Assembly (NCBI GenBank): GCA_963727035.1
Contig: CAVSEY010000018.1
Location: 62,001-126,000 of the forward strand
Source of the DNA: Rhodoblastus sp963727035
GTDB taxonomy: Bacteria > Pseudomonadota > Alphaproteobacteria > Rhizobiales > Beijerinckiaceae
DNA length: 64,000 nt
Reading direction: 5' to 3'
The translations under genes and the position numbers were made by a program. A model generated the notes under the pieces. That model had not been told where the DNA came from, searched no databases, and worked only from the letters and a program-made list of their open reading frames with translations. Positions 55,695 to 64,000 of the stretch are shown piece after piece. Each line of letters opens with the position of its first letter. Within the stretch, counting starts at the first letter, position 1.

Positions 55695-56372
55695 ATGCAA
55701 AAGGTTTCGATCGCCTTGATCGGCGGCATGGCGATCTGCTTCGCCACGCTGGCGCAGGCCGCCGATCTGCCCTACAACAAGGATGCGCCGGCCTCTTACG
55801 ATTATCCGCCCTCTTTCACCTGGACCGGATTTTACGCCGGCCTCAACCTCGGCGCCGGGCTCGGCTCCTTTATCGGCGGCGGGCGCACTTATTTCGGCTC
55901 CAATCCGGACGGCTGGCTGATCGGCGGAACCGTCGGCTACAACTATCAGTCGGGCAATCTGCTCGTCGGCGCCGAAGGCGATTACGACTGGTCGCATTTC
56001 GCCTCGAGCGGGACGAGCGCGCCCGGCGTCTTTTCCAGCGGCAACATCGAAAATATCGCCACGATCCGCGCGCGGGTCGGCTATGCGATGGACCGGTTGC
56101 TGATTTTCGGAACCGGCGGCTATGCGGGCGCCGAAGTCGCCGGCACGCTGAACAATTACGCCGCCAGCGCGGTCGCCAATCAGAGCTTCTGGTCCAACGG
56201 CTACGCTTTGGGCTTCGGCGCGGAATATGCGGTCACGCCGCACATCACGGTCAAGGCCGAATATCTTTTTGCGTCGTTCGGCAGCAACAACTTTTTCGCC
56301 CTGACGCCCAATTATATGAGCGCGAGCGCCAATGTGAACATGCTGCGCGCCGGCGTGAACTACAAGTTCTGA
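55695..56372 (+). CDS. Omp25/31-type outer-membrane beta-barrel protein
   Basis: 225 residues. Signal peptide MQKVSIALIGGMAICFATLA ending QAADLP, then the family block SFTWTGFYAGLNLGAGLGSF. Beta strands alternate (IGGTVGYNYQSGNLLVGAEG, DYDWS, IRARVGYAMDRLLIFGTGGY, YALGFGAEYAVTPHITVKAE, YLFASFG), ending VNYKF with the terminal Phe typical of outer-membrane proteins. Structural or immune-relevant porin-like protein in Rhizobiales. Terminator follows. Confidence 0.9.
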   Translation: MQKVSIALIGGMAICFATLAQAADLPYNKDAPASYDYPPSFTWTGFYAGLNLGAGLGSFIGGGRTYFGSNPDGWLIGGTVGYNYQSGNLLVGAEGDYDWSHFASSGTSAPGVFSSGNIENIATIRARVGYAMDRLLIFGTGGYAGAEVAGTLNNYAASAVANQSFWSNGYALGFGAEYAVTPHITVKAEYLFASFGSNNFFALTPNYMSASANVNMLRAGVNYKF

Positions 56373-56442
56373 TTTCCACGGATTGGGGATCCATTGCGTG
56401 GAAACCCCAAAAGGCAGGCGTCGCTCCCGCGCCTCTCTTGAA

Positions 56443-56472
56443 GTCCCGGCGCAAATCGCCGGGACTTTTTTT
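56443..56472 (+). terminator. terminator between omp and gst
   Basis: GTCCCGGC-gcaaatc-GCCGGGAC followed by TTTTTTT. It ends the porin transcript and abuts the stop of the convergent gst gene. Confidence 0.85.
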
Positions 56473-57068
56473 CACGCCCTGGTCCTGTCGAAGGCAGGGA
56501 CCGCCGCCGCGAAAGAGTCGAGCCAGGCGACGAGGCGCGGATGGCCGGCGCGCCAGGAGCCGTCGAAACGCAGGTCGAGATAGCCAAGCGCGCAGGCCAG
56601 CGCGATCGCGCCGATATTGGCGACGCCGGGCGCCGGCGGCGCGGCTTCGAGCGCGGCGATCGCGCGGTCGACCTTGCCGCGCTGATGCGCGATCCAGTTC
56701 TCGCTATATTCGCTCTCCGCGCGCATGCGCTTTTCATAGACAAGCAAAATGCTGGCGTCGGCGATCCCGTCGGCGAGAGCTTCGAGCGTCAAGGCGGCGA
56801 AACGCGCCTCGCGCTCGGCCGGGATGACCCGCCCGCCGCCGGCGAGATCGTCGAGGTAGGCGCAGATCACCGCGCTGTCGTAAATGCAGACGCCGTCGTC
56901 GCGCTCGAGGGTCGGGATCTTGCCGAGCGGATTTCTGGCGCGCAGCGCGTCCAGCGGATTGTTGGTGTCGGCGCGGACCAGTTCGATCCGTTCGTCAAGG
57001 CCGACCACGGCGGCGGCGATGCGCGCCTTGCGCGAAAAGGGCGAGGCCGGGGAAAAATACAGCTTCAT
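56472..57068 (-). CDS. glutathione S-transferase
   Basis: 198 residues. Thioredoxin-like N-domain MKLYFSPASPFSRKARIAAA with SPFS-type active site (Ser in PFSRK), then RNPLGKIPTLERDDGVCIYD and the glutathione-binding DSAVICAYLDD. The C-terminal helical domain (EALADGIADASILLVYEKRM, IAALEAAPPAPGVANIGAIA) fits the YibF-like GST group. Cytoplasmic detoxification enzyme; substrate unknown. Confidence 0.9.
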   Translation of the reverse strand: MKLYFSPASPFSRKARIAAAVVGLDERIELVRADTNNPLDALRARNPLGKIPTLERDDGVCIYDSAVICAYLDDLAGGGRVIPAEREARFAALTLEALADGIADASILLVYEKRMRAESEYSENWIAHQRGKVDRAIAALEAAPPAPGVANIGAIALACALGYLDLRFDGSWRAGHPRLVAWLDSFAAAVPAFDRTRA

Positions 57069-57179
57069 GGCGCGAACTCCGGCTGCGCGGGAGCCGCGCC
57101 CATGAAGGCGAAACCGATTCTGGCCCCGGCCGCAAGCCTTTTGGCGCCTTTTGGGCGTCGCGGGAACCGCCCCGAAGGG

Positions 57180-57395
57180 TCATGACTCCAGGTGGAGATT
57201 GACCGCTTTGGGCCCCTTGCCCTTCTTGTCCGGCTCAACCTCGAAGGTGAGTTTCTGGCCCTCGTTGAGAGCCGCCAGGCCCGCCTGTTCGACGGCGGTG
57301 ATGTGCACGAAGATATCCTTGCCGCCATCGGCAGGCCGAATGAAGCCCCAGCCTTTCTCCGCGTTGAAGAATTTGATCGTCCCCGAATGAGCCAT
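57180..57395 (-). CDS. CspA-family cold-shock protein
   Basis: 71 residues from ATG 57395. The OB-fold has RNP1 KGWGFIRP and RNP2 DIFVHITA (family KGFGFI/VFVHFS), preceded by MAHSGTIKFFNAEKGWG. Acts as a nucleic-acid chaperone. The following C-terminal AVNLHLES is usual. The longer start at 57458 lacks a site. Confidence 0.94.
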   Translation of the reverse strand: MAHSGTIKFFNAEKGWGFIRPADGGKDIFVHITAVEQAGLAALNEGQKLTFEVEPDKKGKGPKAVNLHLES

Positions 57396-57633
57396 GACGT
57401 GTTTCCTCCGTTCAAGGCCGACAGTTCGGGCGGCGCGCCGCTGGGATTGCAATTCCAAGTGCAGTCCACCCGGCCCGATTCCCTCGGCCGCTTGGCGGGT
57501 TGCTTGCTGTTATCCAGGCTTCTTATGTCGCAAGTCGGGCTGGGTTTATTGTCAGCCCCTTCGCCTGAGCGAAGTCCCCCGATAAGCAAGTTGCGACATA
57601 TTGTCGCGATTGGCAAGTCTCTGCTTTTTCGAC

Positions 57634-58479
57634 CTAAGAAGGATGCGCGGCCGCGCCGCTCGCGATCAGAAACTCGGCGCCGGACCCGCGCGCGAGGGCC
57701 CCCGCCAGCGCCGGGGCAATGATTTTCATTTCCTGTTCAAGAACATAGGGCGGATTGACCACCATCAGCCCGGTGCGGGCCAGCGGCCGCCCCTGCGCCG
57801 GGGTCTCGACCTGAAGCTCGATCCGCAGCCAGTCCGGCGCCTGCGCGGCGAGCGCGCGGCAGAAGGCGTCGGCGATTTCCGGCTCCTTGACCGGCTGCCA
57901 GACGATGAAAACGCCGGCCGGCCATTTGCGCAAGGCCGCGACGGCGGCATCGAACAGGCGCTCATATTCGTCGCGGCGCTCGAACGGCGGGTCGATCAGC
58001 ACGAGGCCGCGCCGCTCCCTGGGCGGCGCATAGGCCTTGAGCCCGGCATAACCGTCGATCTCAATCGATTTGACGCGGGGATCGCGGCCCAGGGCCCGCC
58101 GCAGGCCTTGCGCCGCTTCGGGAAGCAATTCGCAGAACAGGGCGCGGTCTTGCGGGCGCAGCAGGGACTGGGCGATGAGCGGCGAGCCGGGATAGAACCG
58201 CGGCGCCCCCGCCGCGCGCACCGCATCGAGATAAGGCGCCAGCAGGTCCGCCGCTTCGCCAAGATCGGCGCCCTCCAGCAAACGCAAGATCCCGTCGCGC
58301 GCCTCGTTGGAGCGGACCGCCTCCGGACCCAAAAGATCGTAAAGCCCCGCCCCCGCATGGGTGTCGATGACGCGGAACGGCTTGTCCTTGCGGCGCAGGT
58401 AAAGCAGCGTGCGGACCAGGACCGCGTGTTTCAAGACATCGGCGAAATTGCCGGCGTGAAAGTCGTGGCGGTAGTTCAT
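57634..58479 (-). CDS. rlmJ: 23S rRNA (adenine(2030)-N6)-methyltransferase RlmJ
   Basis: 281 residues. N-terminal MNYRHDFHAGNFADVLKHAV is the RlmJ signature; VIDTHAGAGLYDL is the SAM motif and LVLIDPPFERRDEYERL carries the DPPF catalytic motif. C-terminal MVVNPPYVLEQEM fits. Start at 58479 overlaps the stop of the RNase T2 gene (ATGA). Confidence 0.93.
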   Translation of the reverse strand: MNYRHDFHAGNFADVLKHAVLVRTLLYLRRKDKPFRVIDTHAGAGLYDLLGPEAVRSNEARDGILRLLEGADLGEAADLLAPYLDAVRAAGAPRFYPGSPLIAQSLLRPQDRALFCELLPEAAQGLRRALGRDPRVKSIEIDGYAGLKAYAPPRERRGLVLIDPPFERRDEYERLFDAAVAALRKWPAGVFIVWQPVKEPEIADAFCRALAAQAPDWLRIELQVETPAQGRPLARTGLMVVNPPYVLEQEMKIIAPALAGALARGSGAEFLIASGAAAHPS

Positions 58480-59207
58480 TGCCCGGCGGGCGCGATCACG
58501 CTTTGGCTGCGGCAGCCCTGCCGCGCGACCTGCGGACAGGCGACGAAATTGCGCAAATCCTTCGACAGGCAGAACCGCGCCTCGAGAAACAGGCCGCGAC
58601 GGCAGGTCACCGCCATCATGCCGGCGCGCAGGCGCGGATTGGCGTCCATGAAGGCGCGCTGGATATCGAGCGGCGCGAGCCGCTGGTCCGCCTGCGGCGC
58701 CTTGAGCGCCGGCGGCGTGGCGACCGAATCGCGCGCGGCGCGGACATCGGCGAAATAGCCCGAAGGAGTCCTGCCCGAGCACAGGCCGTGCTGGCGCCAT
58801 TCGTGACGCGCAAGGCCGGTGTCGGGATAGAGATCGCCAAGGCCCGACAGGACCGAATAGGGCAGGAACGGGTCGCCGGGACACTGGCTGGGATAGCCGT
58901 ATTCATTCTGCGGCCACAGACCGTGAACGACGAAGCCCGGATTGGCGCCCGGCGCGCATTGCGCCGAACCGCGCCGCGCGCCGGTCGTCTGGCAGAAGCT
59001 CGGCGACCATGACAGCGACAGAACGTAGAAGTCGAAATTGCCGGCAGCCGCGCCGCCGCGCCAGGCCCCTGGCCCGGAACGGCCGCCCGGCGCCGGCTGG
59101 GACTGGGGCAAGGGCTGGCGGTCGGCGCAATGGTCGAGAAGGCAATCGTCGGCAAAAGCCGGCGCCGCGACAAAAAACATCAGGATCGCGGCGAGGAGCG
59201 CCCTCAT
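58476..59207 (-). CDS. ribonuclease T2 family protein
   Basis: Secreted or periplasmic endoribonuclease that cuts RNA to cyclic nucleotides. 243 residues from MRALLAAILMFFVAAPAFAD (signal peptide, SD AAGGA). The two catalytic blocks are CAS I GFVVHGLWPQNEYG and CAS II ARHEWRQHGLCSG, each with its catalytic His; the Glu in HEWRQHG is present. Cys residues (CPGDP, CRRGLF, CLSKD, CPQVA) can form disulfides. It is translationally coupled to rlmJ. Confidence 0.92.
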   Translation of the reverse strand: MRALLAAILMFFVAAPAFADDCLLDHCADRQPLPQSQPAPGGRSGPGAWRGGAAAGNFDFYVLSLSWSPSFCQTTGARRGSAQCAPGANPGFVVHGLWPQNEYGYPSQCPGDPFLPYSVLSGLGDLYPDTGLARHEWRQHGLCSGRTPSGYFADVRAARDSVATPPALKAPQADQRLAPLDIQRAFMDANPRLRAGMMAVTCRRGLFLEARFCLSKDLRNFVACPQVARQGCRSQSVIAPAGQ

Positions 59208-59226
59208 CGTTCCTTCCAGGAGGCGA

Positions 59227-59673
59227 TCAGGGACCGACGCCGTCGCACATCGGCGCATAGGCGCGATAGCGGTCGAGGCCCTCCACGCACCATTCGACGC
59301 CGCGGTTGAAGCTCATGAAGCCCCCACGCTCGATGATCGTGTATTTGATCGTGCGCACGCTGGAATCGTTGAACGTAGCCCTGGCGACGCAATAGCGGCG
59401 CGGGATGAATTCCGCGCCATTGGCGCGAAAGGCGTATTCGCGGATGTCGTTGAAGCCGGCGATGCGCAGGGGCGAGTTGAAGCTGAAGGCCTCGGCCGAG
59501 GCGAATCGCTGCGAGATTTCATAAAGCGAAACCCCGTCGTCGCAGGTGGGCATGCGCCCGTCATAAGGAAGGGTGAAGAAATCCTCGGCGCGCTCCCGCG
59601 GAGCGGCGACGGCGGCGCCGGCGCAAAGCGCCAGCAGGGCGGTCGCCAGAATGGCGCTACGGGTCGAATGCAT
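59227..59673 (-). CDS. hypothetical exported protein
   Basis: 148 residues. Signal peptide MHSTRSAILATALLALCAGA with cleavage at AVAAPRE. The mature part has Cys in MPTCDDGVSLYEISQRFAS, RRYCVARATFND, WCVEGLDRYRAY and MCDGVG, four Cys that may pair. I do not recognise a named family, but similar short proteins occur widely in Rhizobiales. It precedes RNase T2 by 20 bases and may share a transcript. Confidence 0.75.
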   Translation of the reverse strand: MHSTRSAILATALLALCAGAAVAAPRERAEDFFTLPYDGRMPTCDDGVSLYEISQRFASAEAFSFNSPLRIAGFNDIREYAFRANGAEFIPRRYCVARATFNDSSVRTIKYTIIERGGFMSFNRGVEWCVEGLDRYRAYAPMCDGVGP

Positions 59674-59839
59674 GGTGTCCCCCGGCTGCGATCGCGAGGA
59701 CGATGCGCAAAGAAGGGCGGGCGCGTCAAGGCGCTTTTCGCGGTCGAGCCGCGCGCAACGAGCTTCGCGCGGCCGGCGTTGCCCTGGAACAACAATCGCG
59801 CGCGGCGAATTGCGAACGGAAAGAACCCGCGCCGCGGGG

Positions 59840-61420
59840 TCAGGCCCGGGCGATCTGGTAATCCTTGATGTCGGCGAAATGGATCGCCGGCCAGCGCTCC
59901 TGGTCGTAGCGCAGGTTGAAGGCCGATTGCGCCAGAAAGACCGGCGCGCCGTCGAGATCATTGGCCATGGCGGAGGGATAGGCGCGGACGAATTTTTCGA
60001 GTTCGGCCGGATCGTCGGCCGAGATCCAGCGGCAGATCTCGAAACGGCTGGTCTCGAAACTGACCGGCAGGCCATATTCCGCCTGAAGGCGCTCGGCGAG
60101 CACGTCGAGCTGGAGCGCGCCGACCACCCCGACCATGGCCGGCGAGCCGTCATGGGGCAGGAAAAGCTGCACCACCCCCTCCTCCGCCATCTGCTGCAAG
60201 GCCTCGCGCAATTTCTTGGCCTTCATCGCGTCGCCCAGTTTTACCCGGCGCAGGATTTCCGGCGCAAAACTCGGCACGCCGCGAAACACCAGATTTTCGC
60301 CCTCGGTCAGCGTGTCGCCGATGCGCAGCGCCCCATGGTTGGGGATGCCGACCACGTCGCCGGCGTAAGCTTCGTCCGCGAGCTGGCGGTCCTGGGCGAA
60401 GAAGAACTGCGGCGCGTTGAGCGCGATGTTTTTTCCCGTGCGCGACAGACGCGCCTTCATCCCGCGCAAGAGTTTCCCGGACGTCACGCGCAGAAAGGCG
60501 ATGCGGTCGCGGTGGTTCGGGTCCATGTTGGCCTGAATCTTGAACACGAAGCCGGTCATCTTGTTCTCGCGCGGATCGACTTTTCTGGTCGAGGCCTCGA
60601 TCGGCTGGGGCGGCGGCGCGAATTCGGCCAGGGCGTCGATCAGGTCCTGCACGCCGAACTTTTTGAGCGCCGAGCCGAAAAAGACCGGCGTCAGATGGCC
60701 TTCGAGAAAAGCCTCGACCACAAAAGGCTTTTGCGCATCGCGCGCCAGAGCGATTTCCTCCGCCGCGATTTCGGCGTCGGCGGAATTGGAGATTTCGGCG
60801 ATTTGCGGATCGTCCGGGCCGGAGACTTTGATCGGCTCGGCGTCTTCCTCCAGCCGGCGCACGACATTGGCGCGCAAATCATAGGTTCCGGCAAAGCTCC
60901 TGCCGCGTCCGATCGGCCAGGTCAGCGCCACGGTGTCCAGCGCCAGCGTCTTTTCGATCTCGTCGAGCAGTTCGAACGGGTCGCGCGACTCGCGGTCCAT
61001 CTTGTTGATGAAGGTGATGATCGGAATGTCGCGCAGCCGGCAGACCTCGAACAGCTTTCGCGTGCGCGCCTCGATGCCCTTGGCGGCGTCGATCACCATG
61101 ATCGCGCTGTCGACGGCGGTGAGGGTGCGGTAGGTGTCTTCCGAAAAGTCCTCGTGGCCCGGCGTGTCGAGCAGGTTGTAGACGCAATCGCCATATTCGA
61201 AAGTCATCACCGACGTGACCACCGAAATGCCGCGCTCGCGCTCGATGCCCATCCAGTCGGACCGGGTCTGGCGGCGGTTGGCCTTGGCGCGCACCTCTCC
61301 GGCGAGCTGGATGGCGCCGCCGAACAGCAGAAGTTTTTCGGTCAGCGTGGTCTTGCCGGCGTCGGGATGGGAAATGATGGCGAAGGTGCGCCGACGCGCG
61401 ACGGGATCGAGATTTTTCAT
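59840..61420 (-). CDS. prfC: peptide chain release factor 3
   Basis: GTPase that removes RF1/RF2 from the ribosome after termination. 526 residues from MKNLDPVARRRTFAIISHPD. G1 SHPDAGKTTLTEKLLLF, G2/switch RGISVVTSVMTFEYGDCVYN, G3 LLDTPGHEDFSEDTYRTL, G4 TFINKMDRESRDPF and domain II/III sequences (NKMTGFVFKIQANMDPNHRD). The start is chosen at the ATG at 61420; the longer frame upstream has no site. Confidence 0.96.
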   Translation of the reverse strand: MKNLDPVARRRTFAIISHPDAGKTTLTEKLLLFGGAIQLAGEVRAKANRRQTRSDWMGIERERGISVVTSVMTFEYGDCVYNLLDTPGHEDFSEDTYRTLTAVDSAIMVIDAAKGIEARTRKLFEVCRLRDIPIITFINKMDRESRDPFELLDEIEKTLALDTVALTWPIGRGRSFAGTYDLRANVVRRLEEDAEPIKVSGPDDPQIAEISNSADAEIAAEEIALARDAQKPFVVEAFLEGHLTPVFFGSALKKFGVQDLIDALAEFAPPPQPIEASTRKVDPRENKMTGFVFKIQANMDPNHRDRIAFLRVTSGKLLRGMKARLSRTGKNIALNAPQFFFAQDRQLADEAYAGDVVGIPNHGALRIGDTLTEGENLVFRGVPSFAPEILRRVKLGDAMKAKKLREALQQMAEEGVVQLFLPHDGSPAMVGVVGALQLDVLAERLQAEYGLPVSFETSRFEICRWISADDPAELEKFVRAYPSAMANDLDGAPVFLAQSAFNLRYDQERWPAIHFADIKDYQIARA

Positions 61421-61607
61421 GATCGAGCCGGAATGAGGAAGCTGCCGGCTGCTTAGCGCAAAGGGCGGGCGGAAAGCAATTCGGGCGTGGCGGGGGCGTT
61501 TGCCAAGCTCCAGTGTTGCGACATTTGACACGGGCGCTTGTTTCAATGAATGCATAACCCTGTTGCCGTAACCCTTTCGCCGCACTCCGCACCATTTGGA
61601 GATGCCT

Positions 61608-62318
61608 ATGTTGCAGTCTGAGAAAAACTATATTGAGCGCACGGCCCGCACTTTTGGTAGAAAGTTCATAAACCGAATAATATATAGTAATATACTTGCC
61701 GTCGTATTCTTTACAATTTTTATTTTTATGCATGCATTCGATTACAAAACACGCGAAGAGATGATTTACGCATTCATAGGTTGTGCTATTTTATCTACGA
61801 TTGGCCTACGCTTTGCTTATTTGGCTTGGAGAGCAGCTAAACGGCAAGATGAGTTAGTCGCTCGCGGAGGACGCCTATCAAACATCGACGGGCTTACGGG
61901 GCGTGCCGATTTTCACGAGAGTTTTGAGGTTTTTCTTCAAAGCTTCCAGAACGGCAAAGCGGTCAATCCGCCCGAAGAACTGGTCAGGAAATTGTTTTTG
62001 GCTGATTCTGTCGATGACGGTACGGGGGTATTCAAGCTGAAACGTTACCAGGGCGGTCGCAGCGAACTGCGAATGAGCAAAGATTGCCCTTTGGCGGGAG
62101 TGACTATATCGAGACCGCCGCAAAATATATCTTTCTGGCGCGATGTCCTGTCCTTCCTGAAAGACACCCCCAGTTGCCTCCATTGGCCTGGAGGCTGGCC
62201 GGTCATTGCGCAAGCTTCCGTCCGCGATCACCTGCCGCCAACCATGATCGAGGCCCTGGGCGAGCCAGAACTCGTTTCAACGCCTGAACAAATCAAAGAA
62301 GCGATCAGAGAGAGTTAG
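61608..62318 (+). CDS. AT-rich hypothetical membrane protein
   Basis: About 236 residues from MLQSEKNYIERTARTFGRKF (ATG 61608 after TTTGGAG). Two membrane helices, about residues 24-42 (YSNILAVVFFTIFIFMHAF) and 53-76 (AFIGCAILSTIGLRFAYLAW). The rest is a soluble domain: DGLTGRADFHESFEVFLQSF, VNPPEELVRKLFLADSVDDG and LPPTMIEALGEPELV. The first 250 bases are clearly AT-rich against GC-rich neighbours, a sign of transfer. No family recognised. Confidence 0.65.
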   Translation: MLQSEKNYIERTARTFGRKFINRIIYSNILAVVFFTIFIFMHAFDYKTREEMIYAFIGCAILSTIGLRFAYLAWRAAKRQDELVARGGRLSNIDGLTGRADFHESFEVFLQSFQNGKAVNPPEELVRKLFLADSVDDGTGVFKLKRYQGGRSELRMSKDCPLAGVTISRPPQNISFWRDVLSFLKDTPSCLHWPGGWPVIAQASVRDHLPPTMIEALGEPELVSTPEQIKEAIRES

Positions 62319-62486
62319 GGTTACGGTGACGGTTGTTTCACCGATAACCATCATGGCGCATCGATGCCGCTGCGGGGCGCCGTCCAACCCATCACCGTAA
62401 CCACAAACCTCCGGCGGCGACCATCTCTTGCGAGATGGTCCTTTCCTCATTTTCGTCGATCGATCCGCGCCGGAGCGCGGCGACGG

Positions 62487-62771
62487 TCAGTTCTTGGTCG
62501 CGGGCGCGGCGCTGTCAGCCGGCGTCTCTGCGGGAGTCTTGTCCGGCGTCTTGGCGGCCTTGGCGCTCTTGGCGTGATGGCGCCGATGCGTCTTGACATG
62601 GTGTTTCTTGGGGTGAGCCATTTTGGCGGCGGGGGCCGGCGCGGTCGTCGCGGCCGGGGCCGCCTGGGCGTCCGGGGTCGTTTGCGCCAAAGCGGCGTCG
62701 CCGAAACCAAGCAGCGCGACCAGGGCGCCGCCGGCGGCGGCGGCGCGAAGGCTGTTGCGAATGATCGACAT
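62487..62771 (-). CDS. small exported Ala/Lys/His-rich protein
   Basis: 94 residues from MSIIRNSLRAAAAGGALVAL (signal peptide, cleavage near ALAQTT). The mature protein is low-complexity: A/P-rich, then a Lys/His cluster KHHVKTHRRHHAKSAKAAKT and another P/T/A segment. The cluster could bind metal or nucleic acid or act as an unstructured linker. GAGAG lies upstream of the ATG at 62771. Similar short exported proteins are common in Hyphomicrobiales; role unknown. Confidence 0.65.
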   Translation of the reverse strand: MSIIRNSLRAAAAGGALVALLGFGDAALAQTTPDAQAAPAATTAPAPAAKMAHPKKHHVKTHRRHHAKSAKAAKTPDKTPAETPADSAAPATKN

Positions 62772-63102
62772 TTTTCTCTCCAAGCTTTGGGCGCGCGATA
62801 TCGGCGCCTCACGGAAACGAATGTGGCGCCTTCGCCTGAACAGCGCCAGAACAAGCCGTTCATCCGCCATTCACCCGCAAGAGATCGTCCGCATCAGGAA
62901 AACCCCAGGGAATCCGCCGGCGCCGAGCGAATTCGCCGCGCGAAGGTCGGGCATGGCGCCGGCAATTAAAACCTGATAAACTTTTCGTGATGACCACCGA
63001 AACCGGAAAACCTGTTGTTCGTCTCCTGCGGGAGAAGCGCGCCGACCTGGCGAGCGGGCGCGTCATGGCGCCCTCGGCCCCAGCCGCGATCGATGACCAT
63101 CC
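62772..63102. other. 330-bp gap before hpnG
   Basis: No supported gene; several antisense frames only. Probably the divergent promoter region for the Lys/His-rich protein and hpnG. Confidence 0.35.
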
Positions 63103-63795
63103 ATGACCAGGGCGAAACAACAGCCGCGCATCGCGATCGTCGTCGGCATGAAATCCGAAGCGCGCATTGTCGGCGGCGCGGACAGCATCGTTGTCGTCGG
63201 CGGCGGGTCGGCGGCGCAGGTCGAGGACGGGCTTGCCCGGCTTCACCAGGCTACCCCGCTGCACGGCGTCTTGAGCTTTGGCGTCGCGGGCGGCCTCGCG
63301 CCGGGCCTGCGGCCGGGCGACCTCCTCGCGCCGGCGGCCGTTCTGTCGGGCTCGACCTCTTATGCCTGCCATCAGGGCTGGACCCAGCATCTCGCGCGCT
63401 CGGCGTCGAAAACCAACCAGGGCCTGCTGCTGGGCGTGGACGAGCCGATCCACGCGCCGGAACGCAAGCGCCGGCTGCATCGTCAGACCGGCGCCGTCGC
63501 CGTGGATATGGAATCCCATGGCGCCGCGCGCTTCGCGCACGCGCAAAACTTGCCGTTCACGGTCTTGCGGGCGATCTCCGACCCTCGCGAGCGCGCCATC
63601 CCTTCGGCGGCGCTGGCCGGATTCAAGCCCGACGGCTCGGCCGACGCTTTTGCCGTTCTGGCCGCGCTCGCCAAAAGCCCGCGCCAGACGGCGGCGCTGA
63701 TCCGCACCGCGCTCGACGCGCGGGCGGCGCTCAACGCCTTACTCGGCGGCCGTCGCCGTCTCGGGCGCCTTTTCGGCTTCGATCAGTTCGCTTAG
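63103..63795 (+). CDS. hpnG: hopanoid nucleoside phosphorylase HpnG
   Basis: Removes adenine from adenosylhopane to give ribosylhopane (phosphorylase family, pnp_udp). 230 residues. MTRAKQQPRIAIVVGMKSEA starts the fold; VLSFGVAGGLAPGLRPGDLL and AVAVDMESHGAARFAHAQNL (VDMES, the purine-site Glu) with VLRAISDPRERAIP are the family motifs. It lies convergent with hpnH, whose 3' end overlaps it by 57 bases; in many genomes the two genes are collinear. Confidence 0.88.
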   Translation: MTRAKQQPRIAIVVGMKSEARIVGGADSIVVVGGGSAAQVEDGLARLHQATPLHGVLSFGVAGGLAPGLRPGDLLAPAAVLSGSTSYACHQGWTQHLARSASKTNQGLLLGVDEPIHAPERKRRLHRQTGAVAVDMESHGAARFAHAQNLPFTVLRAISDPRERAIPSAALAGFKPDGSADAFAVLAALAKSPRQTAALIRTALDARAALNALLGGRRRLGRLFGFDQFA

Positions 63796-64000
63796 CTGGC
63801 GCTCGACCTGCTCCGTATAGGCGAATTCCGCCGGGCGCTGCTTGTCGAGCGGAATATCCGGCGCGAAGGGGCCTTCGGTGTTGACGCCGAACAAGGCGAC
63901 CTTGAGCGCGGCCAGGGGATTCTTCACCGCATGGGCGACAGCGCTCGGCTCGAAGCCGGAATGGACCATGCAATTGGCGCATTTCTCGTAATTGCCGACG
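63739..64000 (-). CDS. hpnH: adenosyl-hopene transferase HpnH (3' part)
   Basis: Radical SAM enzyme that joins the 5'-deoxyadenosyl group to diploptene in bacteriohopanepolyol synthesis. Only the last ~86 residues are in the window: the C-terminal cysteine region YEKCANCMVHSGFEPSAVAH, then LKVALFGVNTEGPFAPDIPL and the end SELIEAEKAPETATAAE. The catalytic CxxxCxxC lies beyond the window edge. The stop at 63739 is within hpnG on the other strand. Confidence 0.9.
   Translation of the reverse strand, partial: VGNYEKCANCMVHSGFEPSAVAHAVKNPLAALKVALFGVNTEGPFAPDIPLDKQRPAEFAYTEQVERQLSELIEAEKAPETATAAE

Noticed and set aside
59573..61456. 627-residue plus-strand frame
   Set aside because: Antisense to prfC; no motif and no ribosome site.

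Overview
The window is GC-rich and reads as a chromosome segment of an alphaproteobacterium, most likely Hyphomicrobiales (Rhizobiales) of the Beijerinckiaceae/Methylocystaceae/Rhodoblastus type. Pointers are GcrA with a GANTC site near its promoter, hopanoid genes hpnG/hpnH, a three-gene cytochrome bc1 operon, DUF2852, DUF1285 and DUF6111 proteins, an extensin-like lipoprotein and an Omp25/31-type porin. The genus cannot be fixed from what is visible. No rRNA, tRNA or CRISPR array was found.

Layout. 0-2.2 kb: an LTXXQ/Spy-like periplasmic protein, then debris of IS5- and IS3-type elements. 2.2-4.6 kb: an exported caspase-fold protein with a Pro/Ala/Gln/His tail. 5.4-10.2 kb: queD, the argD-argF-hslO operon behind a hairpin that looks like an attenuator, and gcrA. 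10.4-18.4 kb: a full phosphate regulon on the minus strand (UPF0104 membrane protein, phoR, a palindromic mobile repeat, a Pho box, pstSCAB, phoU, phoB). 18.5-21.8 kb: a LysR regulator divergent from an alkyl-sulfatase. 21.9-27 kb: ribA, an unknown exported protein with a DUF1624 membrane protein, fumC and a KGG stress protein. 27.1-29.8 kb: petABC. 30.2-38.9 kb: trmL-hemF, yodC-like gene, extensin-like protein, DUF2852, TetR, a 27-residue membrane peptide, an RpfF-like DSF synthase, recQ, cytochrome c and a GNAT enzyme. 39.5-45.3 kb: small stress genes (DUF3309, CsbD, a small membrane protein), then a pile-up of IS1380, IS3, IS256 and IS1182 remnants. 45.4-52.2 kb: the MoxR-DUF58-DUF4159-membrane protein operon. 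52.4-64 kb: DUF1285-NUDIX-DUF6111-CCA transferase operon, porin, GST, cold-shock protein, RlmJ-RNase T2, RF3, an AT-rich membrane gene, hpnG and the 3' part of hpnH.

The main systems are phosphate sensing and uptake, arginine synthesis, the bc1 part of respiration, tRNA/rRNA processing and hopanoid side-chain synthesis. The most interesting unknowns are a caspase-fold protein that lacks both catalytic residues, a solo DSF-type signal synthase, nested palindromic elements with TAGAGC ends, and a micro-ORF for a single membrane helix.

A caution for the reader: many otherwise normal genes (caspase-like gene, ribA, fumC, recQ, DUF4159 gene, its membrane partner, DUF3309) are split by single-base frame changes while the rest of the frame is intact. 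This looks more like residual indel error in the assembly than decay, because genes such as ribA and fumC are normally needed. These genes are listed as full-length loci with their frame breaks.
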